A stretch of 64,000 nucleotides of DNA from the NCBI GenBank assembly GCA_019116445.1, contig DXBP01000049.1, positions 62,001-126,000 of the forward strand. Direction: 5' to 3'. The notes below the pieces were generated by a model. That model did no database searches. It was not told the origin of the DNA and saw only the letters and a program-made list of their open reading frames with translations. This DNA comes from Candidatus Gemmiger excrementigallinarum. GTDB lineage: Bacteria > Bacillota > Clostridia > Oscillospirales > Ruminococcaceae. Both the position numbers and the translations under genes were made by a program. This document shows positions 1-8,123 of the stretch, one piece after another. Within the stretch, counting starts at the first letter, position 1. The number at the start of each line of letters is the position of its first letter.

Positions 1-2
1 GC

Positions 3-668
3 CTGGTGCTGCTGCCCCGGCTGACCCCGCCCGATGAAAACGCCGGCAGCCAGCCCGCCAGCCTGCGGGCCATGCTGGGGGTACTGGGCGACCGCAACCA
101 CACCCAGGTCATCTGCGGCAACGCCCTCTGGAGCTTTGCCAACGTCTTTGTGGGCGGCTTGTTCAGCATCTACGCCGTGCGTGTGCTCAAGGTGGACTTC
201 ATCCAGCTGATGATCTGGGGTACCGTGGGCAATCTGCTGCGCATGGTTTTTGCGCCGGTGTTTGCCCGTATCGCCGCCCGCATCGGCTGGAAAAACTGCC
301 TGGCCGACATCTTCTTTGTCTACGCCGCACTGGCGGTGCTGCTCTACTTCTCCACGCCGGAAAACGCCTTCTGGATCGTACCGGTTTACCTGTCCTTCAG
401 TTCGCTGCCGGTATCCGGCATCTCCATCGGCACGCTGGAACTGCGCATCGCCACCAGCCCTGCCGAACTGCGCAGCGTCTATTTTTCGGCCTATTCCCTC
501 ATCAGTGGTCTGGCCTCCCTCATCGGCACCAGCCTGTGTTCCGCACTGCTGGGTATGCTGGAAACCGGTGCCCTGCCGCTGAAGATCCAGGACCTTTTCC
601 TCATTGGCCTGGTGCTTATCGCACTGCCCTACCTGACCTTCCGCCGCCTGCCGGTGGACCTGCACTGA
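3..668 (+). CDS. MFS transporter, C-terminal half (5' end outside window)
   Basis: The reading frame is open at the left edge, so only the C-terminal part of an integral membrane permease is present, about 222 residues. About six hydrophobic segments are visible, for example around GGLFSIYAV, RMVFAPVFARIAARIG and YAALAVLLYF, with a basic loop (ARIAARIGWKN) typical of MFS cytoplasmic turns. It stops 24 bases before the next gene, a GH2 glycosidase with a strong ribosome site, so the two probably form one operon and the permease may import a glycoside or its product. The substrate is not readable from the sequence. The family call rests on topology and motif style. Confidence 0.7.
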   Translation: MVLLPRLTPPDENAGSQPASLRAMLGVLGDRNHTQVICGNALWSFANVFVGGLFSIYAVRVLKVDFIQLMIWGTVGNLLRMVFAPVFARIAARIGWKNCLADIFFVYAALAVLLYFSTPENAFWIVPVYLSFSSLPVSGISIGTLELRIATSPAELRSVYFSAYSLISGLASLIGTSLCSALLGMLETGALPLKIQDLFLIGLVLIALPYLTFRRLPVDLH

Positions 669-692
669 CCGCTTCGCAAAGGAGGCTTGCCT

Positions 693-2894
693 ATGCAACG
701 CATTGTGACCCCGCTGCTGGAACACTGGTATTTCCGCCCCGGCTTTGTGCCCCGGGATGCTGCGGACCCCGCCACCGAAGGCTTTGTGCCGGTTTGCCTG
801 CCCCACACCGTGCGGGAAATGCCCTGCAGCTATTTCTCGGTACAGGATTTCCAGGGGCTCAGCTGTTACAAACGGCGGCTGAACCTGAAAGAAGAATGGA
901 AAAACCACCGCATTTTCGTGGATTTTGACGGCGTTATGACCGCGGCCCGGGTCTTTTGCAACGGGCGGGAAGCGGGTACCCACAAGGGGGGATTCACGCC
1001 GTTCTCGGTGGAGATCACCGACTTTTTGCGATGGGACGGCGGGGATTTCCTGGCCGTGGAGGTGGACAGCACCGAGCGCCCCGACACCCCGCCCTTCGGC
1101 TATGTGGTGGACTATGTCTGCTTTGGCGGCATCTACCGGGAGGTAACGCTGCGGGCCGTCCCGCCGGCCCATATCCGGAATGTGAAGACCGAGGCCCGGG
1201 ATGTGATGGCCCCCCGCAAAGCCCTGGCCCTGCGGGCGGACCTGCAGGGCGTACCGGCGGGGGCGGTGCTGGCGGCGTCGCTGTGGGACGGCGATACCCG
1301 GCTGGCTGCCTGTGAAACGGCGCTGGCCCCCGGCGCGCAGACCGCCGAACTGCTGCTGCAGGACCTGGACGTGCGCCGCTGGGAACTGGATGACCCGGCG
1401 CTGTACACGCTGCGGGTGACGCTGCACAGCGGTGCCGACACCGACGAAGTGCGCCTGCGCACGGGATTCCGCATCGCCCGGTTTACGCCCCGGGGATTTT
1501 TCCTGAACGAAAAATCCATAAAGCTGCGGGGGCTCAACCGCCACCAGCAGTACCCCTACCAGGGCTACGCCATGCCCTGGCGTGCTCAGTACCAGGATGC
1601 CGACCTGCTGAAACGGGAACTGCACCTGAATATCGTGCGCACCAGCCACTATCCCCAAAGCCCGCACTTCCTGGACCGCTGTGACGAAATCGGTCTTTTG
1701 GTGTTCGAGGAACTGCCCGGCTGGCAGCACATCGGGGACGCCGCCTGGCAGGAGCAGAGCTGCCGCGATCTGGAAGCCATGATCCGGCGGGACTGGAACC
1801 ACCCCTCCATTGTGCTGTGGGGGGTGCGCATCAACGAATCCCTGGACGACCATGATTTTTATGCCCGCACCAACGCGCTGGCCCGGGCGCTGGACCCCAC
1901 CCGCCAGACCGGCGGGGTGCGGTACCTGGAACACAGCGAACTGCTGGAGGATGTGTACACCATCAACGACTTCAGCCACGATGGCACCAATGCGGGTCTG
2001 CGGGACCCCCGGGCCGTCACCGGTCTGACCCGGGATGTGCCCTACCTTGTCACCGAGCACTCGGGGCATATCTATCCCACCAAGCGCTTTGACAATGAAG
2101 AACGTCTGCTGGAACAGGCCCTGCGCCACCTGCGGGTGCTGGATGCCGCTGCGGCGGACCCCCGCATCAGCGGCGCCATCGGCTGGTGCGCCTTCGATTA
2201 CAATACCCACAAGGATTTTGGCAGCGGCGACAAAGTCTGCTACCACGGCGTCATGGATATGTTCCGGCTGCCCAAGTTTGCGGCGGCTGTTTACCGCAGC
2301 CAGACCGAGGAGGAGCCGGTTCTGGAACCGCTGACCCGCTGGACCCGGGGGGATCGCTGTGCGGCACAAATCACACCGCTGGTGATATGTACCAACTGTG
2401 AGGAGGTGCGTGTCATCGTCAACGGCGTGGACCAGGGGAAGTTTACACCGGACCGGAGCAACTACCCTTCGCTGGCGCACCCGCCGGTGGTTCTGCGACA
2501 GCTCAGCGGCGGCTGGGGCGATGACTGGAACGGCGCCGAGTTCATCGGCTACCGCGGCGGCAAAGAAGTGGCCCGGCAGCGTTATACCGCCGACCCCACC
2601 CCCGCCGCCCTGGAACTGCGGGCCAATGCGGCGGCCCTGACCGCCGGCCCGTGGGATACCACCCGCATCGTCTGCCGTCTGGTGGACAGCTACGGCCATC
2701 CGCTGCCCTATGATTTCACGCCGGTGCAGCTGACCGCCGAAGGACCGGGGCAGATCATCGGCCCCGGGCTGCGCAGCCTGCTGGGGGGCGAAATTGCTTT
2801 CTGGGTACGCACTACCGGTGAGGAAGGCACACTAAGAGTTACAGTTAACACACCGGAAGGCCTGACCGCAGCGGTCACTCTGCCGGTAAAATAA
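693..2894 (+). CDS. Glycoside hydrolase family 2 (beta-galactosidase/glucuronidase type)
   Basis: A 733-residue retaining glycosidase. It has an N-terminal jelly-roll sugar-binding domain, an Ig-like domain, then a TIM barrel containing GLNRHQQYPYQGYAMP and RTSHYPQSPHFLDRCDEIG, both diagnostic of GH2. The acid/base is probably Glu382 in WGVRINES after NHPSIVLW, and the nucleophile Glu455 in VTEHSGH. A C-terminal Ig-like extension follows. The ATG at 693 is preferred over a TTG two codons upstream because AAAGGAGG ends seven bases before it. No signal peptide is seen, so the enzyme is cytoplasmic and would act on sugars imported by the upstream MFS permease. Exact specificity (galactoside, glucuronide or other) is not determined. 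Confidence 0.88.
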   Translation: MQRIVTPLLEHWYFRPGFVPRDAADPATEGFVPVCLPHTVREMPCSYFSVQDFQGLSCYKRRLNLKEEWKNHRIFVDFDGVMTAARVFCNGREAGTHKGGFTPFSVEITDFLRWDGGDFLAVEVDSTERPDTPPFGYVVDYVCFGGIYREVTLRAVPPAHIRNVKTEARDVMAPRKALALRADLQGVPAGAVLAASLWDGDTRLAACETALAPGAQTAELLLQDLDVRRWELDDPALYTLRVTLHSGADTDEVRLRTGFRIARFTPRGFFLNEKSIKLRGLNRHQQYPYQGYAMPWRAQYQDADLLKRELHLNIVRTSHYPQSPHFLDRCDEIGLLVFEELPGWQHIGDAAWQEQSCRDLEAMIRRDWNHPSIVLWGVRINESLDDHDFYARTNALARALDPTRQTGGVRYLEHSELLEDVYTINDFSHDGTNAGLRDPRAVTGLTRDVPYLVTEHSGHIYPTKRFDNEERLLEQALRHLRVLDAAAADPRISGAIGWCAFDYNTHKDFGSGDKVCYHGVMDMFRLPKFAAAVYRSQTEEEPVLEPLTRWTRGDRCAAQITPLVICTNCEEVRVIVNGVDQGKFTPDRSNYPSLAHPPVVLRQLSGGWGDDWNGAEFIGYRGGKEVARQRYTADPTPAALELRANAAALTAGPWDTTRIVCRLVDSYGHPLPYDFTPVQLTAEGPGQIIGPGLRSLLGGEIAFWVRTTGEEGTLRVTVNTPEGLTAAVTLPVK

Positions 2895-2900
2895 CACAAA

Positions 2901-2938
2901 AACGGCCGCCCGCGATTTTCTGCCGCGGACGGCCGTGT
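2901..2938 (+). terminator. Hairpin after the GH2 gene
   Basis: ACGGCCG pairs with CGGCCGT across inner CCGCG/CGCGG arms, giving a long GC-rich stem. On the + strand it is followed by TTATAATTATA rather than a pure T-run. On the - strand the stem is followed by TTTTTTGTG. It probably ends the GH2 transcript; the TATAAT at 2939-2944 just after it may be the -10 element of the LysR gene. Confidence 0.45.
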
Positions 2939-2974
2939 TATAATTATAAAAAAATGTGGAAAAAGGAGGGCGCC

Positions 2975-3853
2975 ATGACGTTACGCCATCTGCGCATTTT
3001 TGCGGAAGTGTACCGTGCGGGCAACGTGACCCGGGCGGCGGAAGTCCTGCACATGACTCAGCCCGCCGTGACCCGCGCCGTGCAGGAGTTGGAACAGCAC
3101 TACGGCGTGCGGCTGTTCGAGCGGATGTACCGCCATCTTTCCCCCACCGAGGGCGGGCGGCGGCTTTATCCCCAGGCCGTGCACCTGCTGGATGCCTTCG
3201 ACCGCATGGAAACCGGGCTGCGGGACTGGGATTCCCTGGGCGTGGTCCGGGTGGGGGCCACCGTCACCCTGGGCGGGGCGCTGCTGCCGGGGCTGGCCCG
3301 GCAGTTTGCAGCCCAGTACCCCGGTATCGAACTGCAGGTCACGGTGGCCAACGGTGGCAGCCTGACCGCCGCTTTGTGTGAAAACCGCCTGGACCTGGCC
3401 CTGCTGGAAAACGGCCCCAGCCTGCCCGAACTGCACTGCGAGCAGCTGGGCACCGACCGCCTGTGCGTGGTGTTGGCGCCCACGCACCCGCTGGCGGCAC
3501 AATCCTCTTTGACGCTGGAACAGCTGGCGGCGGCGCCGCTGCTGGTGCGGGAACCGGGCAGTACCGCCCGGGCCGTGCTGGAAAACGCCCTGGCTGCCCA
3601 GGGGCTGGCCCTGCATCCCGCGTGGGAGAGCGTCAGCACCGAAGCGCTGCTGCAGGCTGCCGCCGAGGGATTGGGGGTGGCGGTATTGCCCGAACAGCGG
3701 GCCCAACCCGCCGCCCAAGGGGGACGCATCTGCCTGCGGCCCATCGGGGACGGCGCCTTTGTGCGGCGCCGGGTCATCGCCTGGCACCGGGAAAAATACC
3801 TCACGGCCTCCATGCAGCGGTTCATCGACCTCTGCCGGGCCCAGGCCCGCTGA
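2975..3853 (+). CDS. LysR family transcriptional regulator
   Basis: A 292-residue protein with an N-terminal winged helix-turn-helix (LRHLRIFAEVYRAGNVTRAA, then LHMTQPAVTRAVQELE) and a C-terminal periplasmic-binding-protein-like effector domain containing VRVGATVTLGGALLPGLARQ. The ATG at 2975 has AAGGAGG at 2963-2969; an ATG at 2954 lies upstream of that site and is less likely. The gene ends seven bases from the stop of the convergent chromate transporter pair with no obvious terminator between them. Association with that pair is by position only; the effector is unknown. Confidence 0.92.
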   Translation: MTLRHLRIFAEVYRAGNVTRAAEVLHMTQPAVTRAVQELEQHYGVRLFERMYRHLSPTEGGRRLYPQAVHLLDAFDRMETGLRDWDSLGVVRVGATVTLGGALLPGLARQFAAQYPGIELQVTVANGGSLTAALCENRLDLALLENGPSLPELHCEQLGTDRLCVVLAPTHPLAAQSSLTLEQLAAAPLLVREPGSTARAVLENALAAQGLALHPAWESVSTEALLQAAAEGLGVAVLPEQRAQPAAQGGRICLRPIGDGAFVRRRVIAWHREKYLTASMQRFIDLCRAQAR

Positions 3854-3859
3854 AAGGCC

Positions 3860-4426
3860 TCAGGCCACGCCCAGCAGCAGGTGCAGCACCAGCCCCACGG
3901 CGCCGCAGGTGCACATGACGGCGATCTGATCGGTCTTGAATTTGCGCAGCACGATGAGCGCTGCCACAAAGCAGCCGGTGTCGATCCAGTCCACCGAGCT
4001 CAGGGCCGGGGTGGCACCGTCGAACAGCACCATGCCCAGAATGGACAGCCCGGCCCCCAGAATCAGCGCCACCACCACGGGTCGCAGACAGGCCAATACA
4101 TTTTGTAAAACAGATATATCTTTATACTTGTTGTAAACAAACGCCAGCAGCGAAACAAGGATCAGCGCCGGGGTGATGCAGCCCAGGGTGGCGATGAGCG
4201 CCCCGGGGATACCGGCGATGCGGATGCCCACAAAGGTGGCGGAGTTGATGGCGATGGGGCCGGGGGTCATGCCGGCAATGGTGATCAGATCGGTGAATTC
4301 CCGCAGGGTCAGCCAGGGGTGCAGCGTGACCACCTGTTCCTGGATCAGCGGCATGGCCGCATAGCCGCCGCCGATGCTGAACAGCCCCACCTGCAAAAAA
4401 CTCACAAACAATTGCAGATAAATCAT
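3860..4426 (-). CDS. Chromate transporter family half-protein (second gene of pair)
   Basis: A 188-residue hydrophobic protein with one CHR domain: FSIGGGYAAMPLIQEQVV, then MTPGPIAINSATFVG, the family signature. It is the partner of the adjacent upstream gene; the two overlap by ATGA at 4423-4426, so they are translationally coupled. In this family short proteins work as pairs of antiparallel half-transporters (known for Bacillus ChrA1/ChrA2-type genes). Despite the name, the physiological substrate in anaerobic gut bacteria is unproven. The start is set by that overlap and by the position of the family N-terminus (MIYLQLFVSF). Confidence 0.88.
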   Translation of the reverse strand: MIYLQLFVSFLQVGLFSIGGGYAAMPLIQEQVVTLHPWLTLREFTDLITIAGMTPGPIAINSATFVGIRIAGIPGALIATLGCITPALILVSLLAFVYNKYKDISVLQNVLACLRPVVVALILGAGLSILGMVLFDGATPALSSVDWIDTGCFVAALIVLRKFKTDQIAVMCTCGAVGLVLHLLLGVA

Positions 4427-5010
4427 TTTTGCACCGCCTTCCGCATCTGGAGCAGCGCCCGCACCACACCGATGACGGCGGCCGCCACAATGATGAGCAC
4501 CACGTTGACCCCCCACAGGAAGTTGGCGGCAAAGGCCACCACCATCAGCCCGATGAAGAGCACCGATTTAGTCTGCAGCACCTTGCCGCCCAGGTCACAC
4601 ACCACATCCAGGATGACGGCGGCTACACCGGCCTGCATCCCTTTGAGCACCAGCGACACATACAGGTTGCTGGCAAAGGCGGTGTAAAAGAAAGAGATCA
4701 CCGAAAGGATGATCAGCGGCGGCAGCACCGAGCCAAGCGCCGCCACGATCATGCCGGCCAGTCCGGCCACGCGCCACCCTACCAGGATGGCCGCGTTGAC
4801 GGCGATGGCCCCCGGCGACGACTGGGCCAGGGCGGTCATATCCAGCATTTCCTGCTCGTCGATCCAGTGCAGCTGGTCCACGAATTTTTTCTTCATCAGG
4901 GTCACGATCACAAAGCCGCCGCCAAAGGTGAAAGCGCTGATGTACAGCGTGCCGAAAAACAGCGCGCGGAGCCGGGCGGCCCGGCTCATGGGTTGGGTTT
5001 GCGGGTCCAT
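4423..5010 (-). CDS. Chromate transporter family half-protein (first gene of pair)
   Basis: A 195-residue membrane protein with one CHR domain: FGTLYISAFTFGGGFVIVTL, then SSPGAIAVNAAILVG. The start at 5010 is chosen because AAGGAGGAAC lies directly before it; a start six codons upstream would lie in front of that ribosome site. It is the first gene of a two-gene operon reading leftward, diverging from the radical SAM gene at 5127. Function as an oxyanion or other anion carrier is inferred from family only. Confidence 0.88.
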   Translation of the reverse strand: MDPQTQPMSRAARLRALFFGTLYISAFTFGGGFVIVTLMKKKFVDQLHWIDEQEMLDMTALAQSSPGAIAVNAAILVGWRVAGLAGMIVAALGSVLPPLIILSVISFFYTAFASNLYVSLVLKGMQAGVAAVILDVVCDLGGKVLQTKSVLFIGLMVVAFAANFLWGVNVVLIIVAAAVIGVVRALLQMRKAVQK

Positions 5011-5087
5011 AATGTTCCTCCTTATCACGTCTTTTCCTATGATACCGCAGGACGAACTATATGTAAAATGCTATTCTTTTATCAAGT

Positions 5088-5106
5088 CCATGCGCAAAAC
5101 GCATGG
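5088..5106 (+). other. Hairpin in the divergent intergenic region
   Basis: CCATGCG and CGCATGG form a perfect 7-bp inverted repeat with a five-base A-rich loop, ending six bases before the ribosome site of the radical SAM gene. It could be an operator or an mRNA structure. Nothing else in 5011-5126 is clear beyond AT-rich promoter-like sequence. Confidence 0.35.
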
Positions 5107-5126
5107 TATACCCAAAGGAGTTTCCT

Positions 5127-6257
5127 ATGCCACTGATTCATCTGCTTGTCAAACCGGCGTCCAGCCTGTGCAATATGCGCTGCCGCTACTGTTTTTATGC
5201 CGACGAAGCGGCCCACCGCACCCAGGCCAGCATGGGCCTTATGACAAGGACCACCGCCGAAGCCATGATCCGCCAGGCCCTGGAAGCCGCGGGACCCCAG
5301 GGGAGCGTCACCTTTGCCTTCCAGGGGGGCGAACCCACAATGGCGGGGCTGGATTTCTTCCGGGAGTTTGTGGCGGCGGTAGCCCGGTACAACACCGGGC
5401 GGCTGCCGGTGTCCTACTCGCTGCAGACCAACGGCTATGCCCTGGACGCTGACTGGGCGGATTTTCTGGCCCGGAACCGGTTCCTGGTGGGTATCTCGGT
5501 GGACGGCGACAAGGCCCTCCACGATGAATTCCGGGTGGATGCTGCGGGCAAGGGCACCTGGACCCGGGTACAGAAGAATCTGGCCTTGCTGCAGGCAGCG
5601 GGGGTGGACTGCAACCTGCTGTGTGTGGTCACCCGGCGCTGCGCCAAAAGCGCGGTGCGCACCTACCACGCCCTGCAAAAGACCGGGGTGGGGTACCTGC
5701 AGTTCATTCCCTGCCTGGACCCGCTGGAGGAATCCCGTGGCCAGCGCCCCTGGTCGCTGACGCCGGAGGACTACGGCGGTTTCCTCTGCGCGCTGTTCGA
5801 TGAATGGTATCGGGACTGGGCAAACGGCCGCTATACCAGCGTGCGGCTTTTTGATGACTACGTGCACCTGGCTATGGGGCTGCCGGCGTCCACCTGTGCT
5901 TCCAGCGGGCAGTGCGGCGCCTACTTTGTGGTGGAAGCCGACGGCGGTGTGTACCCCTGCGACTTCTATGTGCTGGATGAATGGAAGCTGGGCAACCTGC
6001 TGGAAACGCCGCTGGCCGAACTGGGCCGCAGCGAGCGGGCGGCCGATTTCCTGCGGGCGGGGCTGCAGCACCCTGCGGCCTGCGGCCGGTGCCCCTGGCA
6101 GCGCCTTTGCGCGGGCGGCTGCAAGCGGGACTGGACCACCGACGCCGCCGGTCAGGCGGAAAATTACTACTGCCCGGCCTTCCGGCGCTTCTTTGCCCAC
6201 GCCGAATCCCGGCTGCGGCAGATCGCCGCCGCCGAGCGCCGTGCCCGCGGCCTGTGA
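5127..6257 (+). CDS. Radical SAM/SPASM protein, anaerobic sulfatase-maturase type
   Basis: A 376-residue radical SAM enzyme. The [4Fe-4S]-SAM motif is C15-x3-C19-x2-C22 (CNMRCRYC), followed by FAFQGGEPTMAGLDF and SLQTNGYALD. A C-terminal SPASM domain has CASSGQCGAYFVVEADGGV, YPCDFYV and CGRCPWQRLCAGGC, which would ligate two auxiliary clusters. This matches enzymes that oxidise an active-site Cys or Ser of sulfatases to formylglycine. The ATG at 5127 has AAAGGAG at 5114-5120; an in-frame start at 5103 lies upstream of that site. No sulfatase gene is present in the window, so the substrate must be encoded elsewhere or differ. Confidence 0.85.
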   Translation: MPLIHLLVKPASSLCNMRCRYCFYADEAAHRTQASMGLMTRTTAEAMIRQALEAAGPQGSVTFAFQGGEPTMAGLDFFREFVAAVARYNTGRLPVSYSLQTNGYALDADWADFLARNRFLVGISVDGDKALHDEFRVDAAGKGTWTRVQKNLALLQAAGVDCNLLCVVTRRCAKSAVRTYHALQKTGVGYLQFIPCLDPLEESRGQRPWSLTPEDYGGFLCALFDEWYRDWANGRYTSVRLFDDYVHLAMGLPASTCASSGQCGAYFVVEADGGVYPCDFYVLDEWKLGNLLETPLAELGRSERAADFLRAGLQHPAACGRCPWQRLCAGGCKRDWTTDAAGQAENYYCPAFRRFFAHAESRLRQIAAAERRARGL

Positions 6258-6302
6258 GCGAAAAGTACAAATCTGATTCTGCCCTTGGCGGAAGAAACAG
6301 CC

Positions 6303-6343
6303 CCTGCTCGCCGACCGGTATTGTGTACCGGCTTGCGGGCAGG
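6303..6343. other. Hairpin between convergent genes
   Basis: CCTGC/GCAGG and CGGT/ACCG form a nested imperfect stem in the 163-base gap between the radical SAM gene and sdaAA. No long T-run follows on either strand, so it is at best a weak bidirectional terminator. Confidence 0.35.
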
Positions 6344-6420
6344 AGCTTTGTGTGTTCCGTTGCAGATAAAGAAAAGCTGGGCAGAGGAATTTCAGCCGAT
6401 TCCACTGTCCGGTTTATGGT

Positions 6421-7302
6421 TCAGCCGAACACCTGTTTGCACAGGCGGCAGGCGGTGGGGGTGGCGGCAAGGCCCCCTTCGGCGGTTTCTTTCAGGGCGG
6501 GGGACATGGCGTTGCCCACCCGGCGCATGGCCACGATGACCTCGTCGGCGGGGATGCGGCTGTCGATGCCTGCCAGCGCCAGTTCCGCCGCCATAAAGGC
6601 GATGGATGCCCCGGCTGCGTTGCGCTTGATGCAGGGAATCTCCACCAGGCCCGCCACCGGGTCGCAGACCAGACCCAGCTGGCACTTCAGGGCGATGGCC
6701 ACCGCGTCGTCCAGCATCCGGGGCGTGCCGCCGGAAAGTTCCACCAGCGCCGCTGCGGCCATCGCCGCGGCGCTGCCGCACTCGGCCTGGCAGCCGCCCT
6801 GGGCTCCGGCCAGGCAGGCGTTTTCGGCGATCACCAGTCCCACGGCGCTGGCCGTGAACATACTCATGACGCAATCGTGCTCGGTGGCGCCCCGTTCCTG
6901 CATCGTCAGCAGCACGGCGGGCAGGATGCCGCAGCTGCCGGCAGTGGGGGCCGCCACCACCCGGCCCATGGCGGCGTTCAGCTCGCTCACGGCCAGGGCG
7001 CGGTAGAGCGCCCCGCCCAGCACCGGGCCGGTGAGGTTTTTGCCCGCTTCCACCTGGCGGCGCATTTTATAGGCGTCGCCGCCGGTCAGCCCGCTGGTGG
7101 AGCGCAGATCAGGCTGGCAGCCCGGTTCGATGCAGGCAGCCATCACCCGGAAATTCTCCTGCATCCGGGCATAGACTTCCTCCTCGGACTGTTCCAGCTG
7201 GGCGGCCTGCTGGCGCAGCACCAGGGCCGAAAGCGGCTGCCCGGCGGCCTCGGCGGCCTGCACCAGCCCGGCCAGGGAATGATAATTCAGTTCTTCCGGC
7301 AT
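6421..7302 (-). CDS. sdaAA: L-serine dehydratase, alpha subunit
   Basis: A 293-residue subunit that carries the catalytic iron-sulfur cluster; with the beta subunit it deaminates L-serine to pyruvate and ammonia. Diagnostic stretches are APTAGSCGILPAVLLTMQE, ACLAGAQGGCQAECGSAAAM and CDPVAGLVEIPCIKRN, with the family's conserved cluster-binding cysteines. Length matches the usual 290-300 residues. It follows sdaAB by 16 bases on the same strand, forming a two-gene operon. The downstream gap has only a weak hairpin. Confidence 0.96.
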   Translation of the reverse strand: MPEELNYHSLAGLVQAAEAAGQPLSALVLRQQAAQLEQSEEEVYARMQENFRVMAACIEPGCQPDLRSTSGLTGGDAYKMRRQVEAGKNLTGPVLGGALYRALAVSELNAAMGRVVAAPTAGSCGILPAVLLTMQERGATEHDCVMSMFTASAVGLVIAENACLAGAQGGCQAECGSAAAMAAAALVELSGGTPRMLDDAVAIALKCQLGLVCDPVAGLVEIPCIKRNAAGASIAFMAAELALAGIDSRIPADEVIVAMRRVGNAMSPALKETAEGGLAATPTACRLCKQVFG

Positions 7303-7318
7303 AAGCCCCTCCTTTGTG

Positions 7319-7975
7319 TTACGGCAGCAGCGTGACGCAGAGCATCACGTCGGGCAGCGCCCGGACCTTGGCGGCCAGCGCTTCGTCCAGACCGCCGTCC
7401 ATCTCGATGGTCATAACGGCCACCCCGCCTTTTTGCCGGCGGGACAGGGTAAAATTACAGATGTTCACGCCCTGGTCGGCCAACAGGTCGGTGACTTCGG
7501 CGATGACGCCGGGGCGGTCCCGGTGCTGCACGATGAGGCTGGGATGCTGGCCGCTGATATGCACCGGCATACCGTTGATGGCATCCACCACGATGTTGCC
7601 GCCGCCGATGCTGGAACCCCGCACCGTGAGGGTGCCGCCCCGGCGGCCGGTGAGGGTCAGCACGGCGGTGTTGGGGTGGCCTTCGGGCAGTTCCCCGGTG
7701 GAAAGGCTCACGTCCAGCCCCTGTTCTTTGGCAATGCGGGGGGAAAACCGCAGCCGGGCGTCGTCGGGCTCCATGCCCAGGATGCCCGCGATGAGCGCCT
7801 TGTCGGTGCCGTGGCCCTTGTAGGTCTTGGCAAAGCTGCCGTAGAGCACGATCTGTGCGGCCACCGGCTCGTCCTGCAGCAGCTGCCGGGCAATGTGCCC
7901 GATGCGCGCCGCCCCCGCCGTGTGGCTGCTGGACGGACCGATCATGACCGGCCCGATGATGTCGAATACGTTCAT
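7319..7975 (-). CDS. sdaAB: L-serine dehydratase, beta subunit
   Basis: A 218-residue subunit. The N-terminal part has MNVFDIIGPVMIGPSSSHTA, the standard beta-subunit start, and the C-terminal part is an ACT domain (DRPGVIAEVTDLLADQGVNI). ACT domains bind amino acids and probably regulate the enzyme. The start at 7975 is chosen because it gives this family N-terminus; an ATG two codons upstream is possible. The ribosome site (GTGGGGA) is modest. A likely promoter lies at 8008-8036. Confidence 0.95.
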   Translation of the reverse strand: MNVFDIIGPVMIGPSSSHTAGAARIGHIARQLLQDEPVAAQIVLYGSFAKTYKGHGTDKALIAGILGMEPDDARLRFSPRIAKEQGLDVSLSTGELPEGHPNTAVLTLTGRRGGTLTVRGSSIGGGNIVVDAINGMPVHISGQHPSLIVQHRDRPGVIAEVTDLLADQGVNICNFTLSRRQKGGVAVMTIEMDGGLDEALAAKVRALPDVMLCVTLLP

Positions 7976-8007
7976 AGTCATCCCCACAATCCCAAGTTTC
8001 TGGCAAG

Positions 8008-8036
8008 ATTGTAACACAGCGGCGGCGCAAAAACAA
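8008..8036 (-). promoter_or_regulatory. Probable sigma-A promoter of sdaAB-sdaAA
   Basis: On the - strand, TTGTTT, a 17-base spacer and TACAAT lie 33 bases upstream of the sdaAB start. The -10 is 5/6 and the -35 is 3/6 to consensus. Confidence 0.5.
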
Positions 8037-8052
8037 CCGCCGCGGCCCACCC

Positions 8053-8081
8053 TTAACGGCGGGCACAAAATATGCTATACT
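8053..8081 (+). promoter_or_regulatory. Probable sigma-A promoter of the MATE gene
   Basis: TTAACG, 17 bases, then TATACT preceded by TGC (extended -10), ending 42 bases before the MATE start codon. Confidence 0.55.
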
Positions 8082-8123
8082 GGTTTGTACAGAGTGTTTG
8101 GTACAGGAAAGGAATTGGAAAGT

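Noticed and set aside
3854..3859. Terminator between LysR and the chromate transporter genes
   Set aside because: Only a short GGCCT/AGGCC palindrome lies there, without a T-run, so it was not called.
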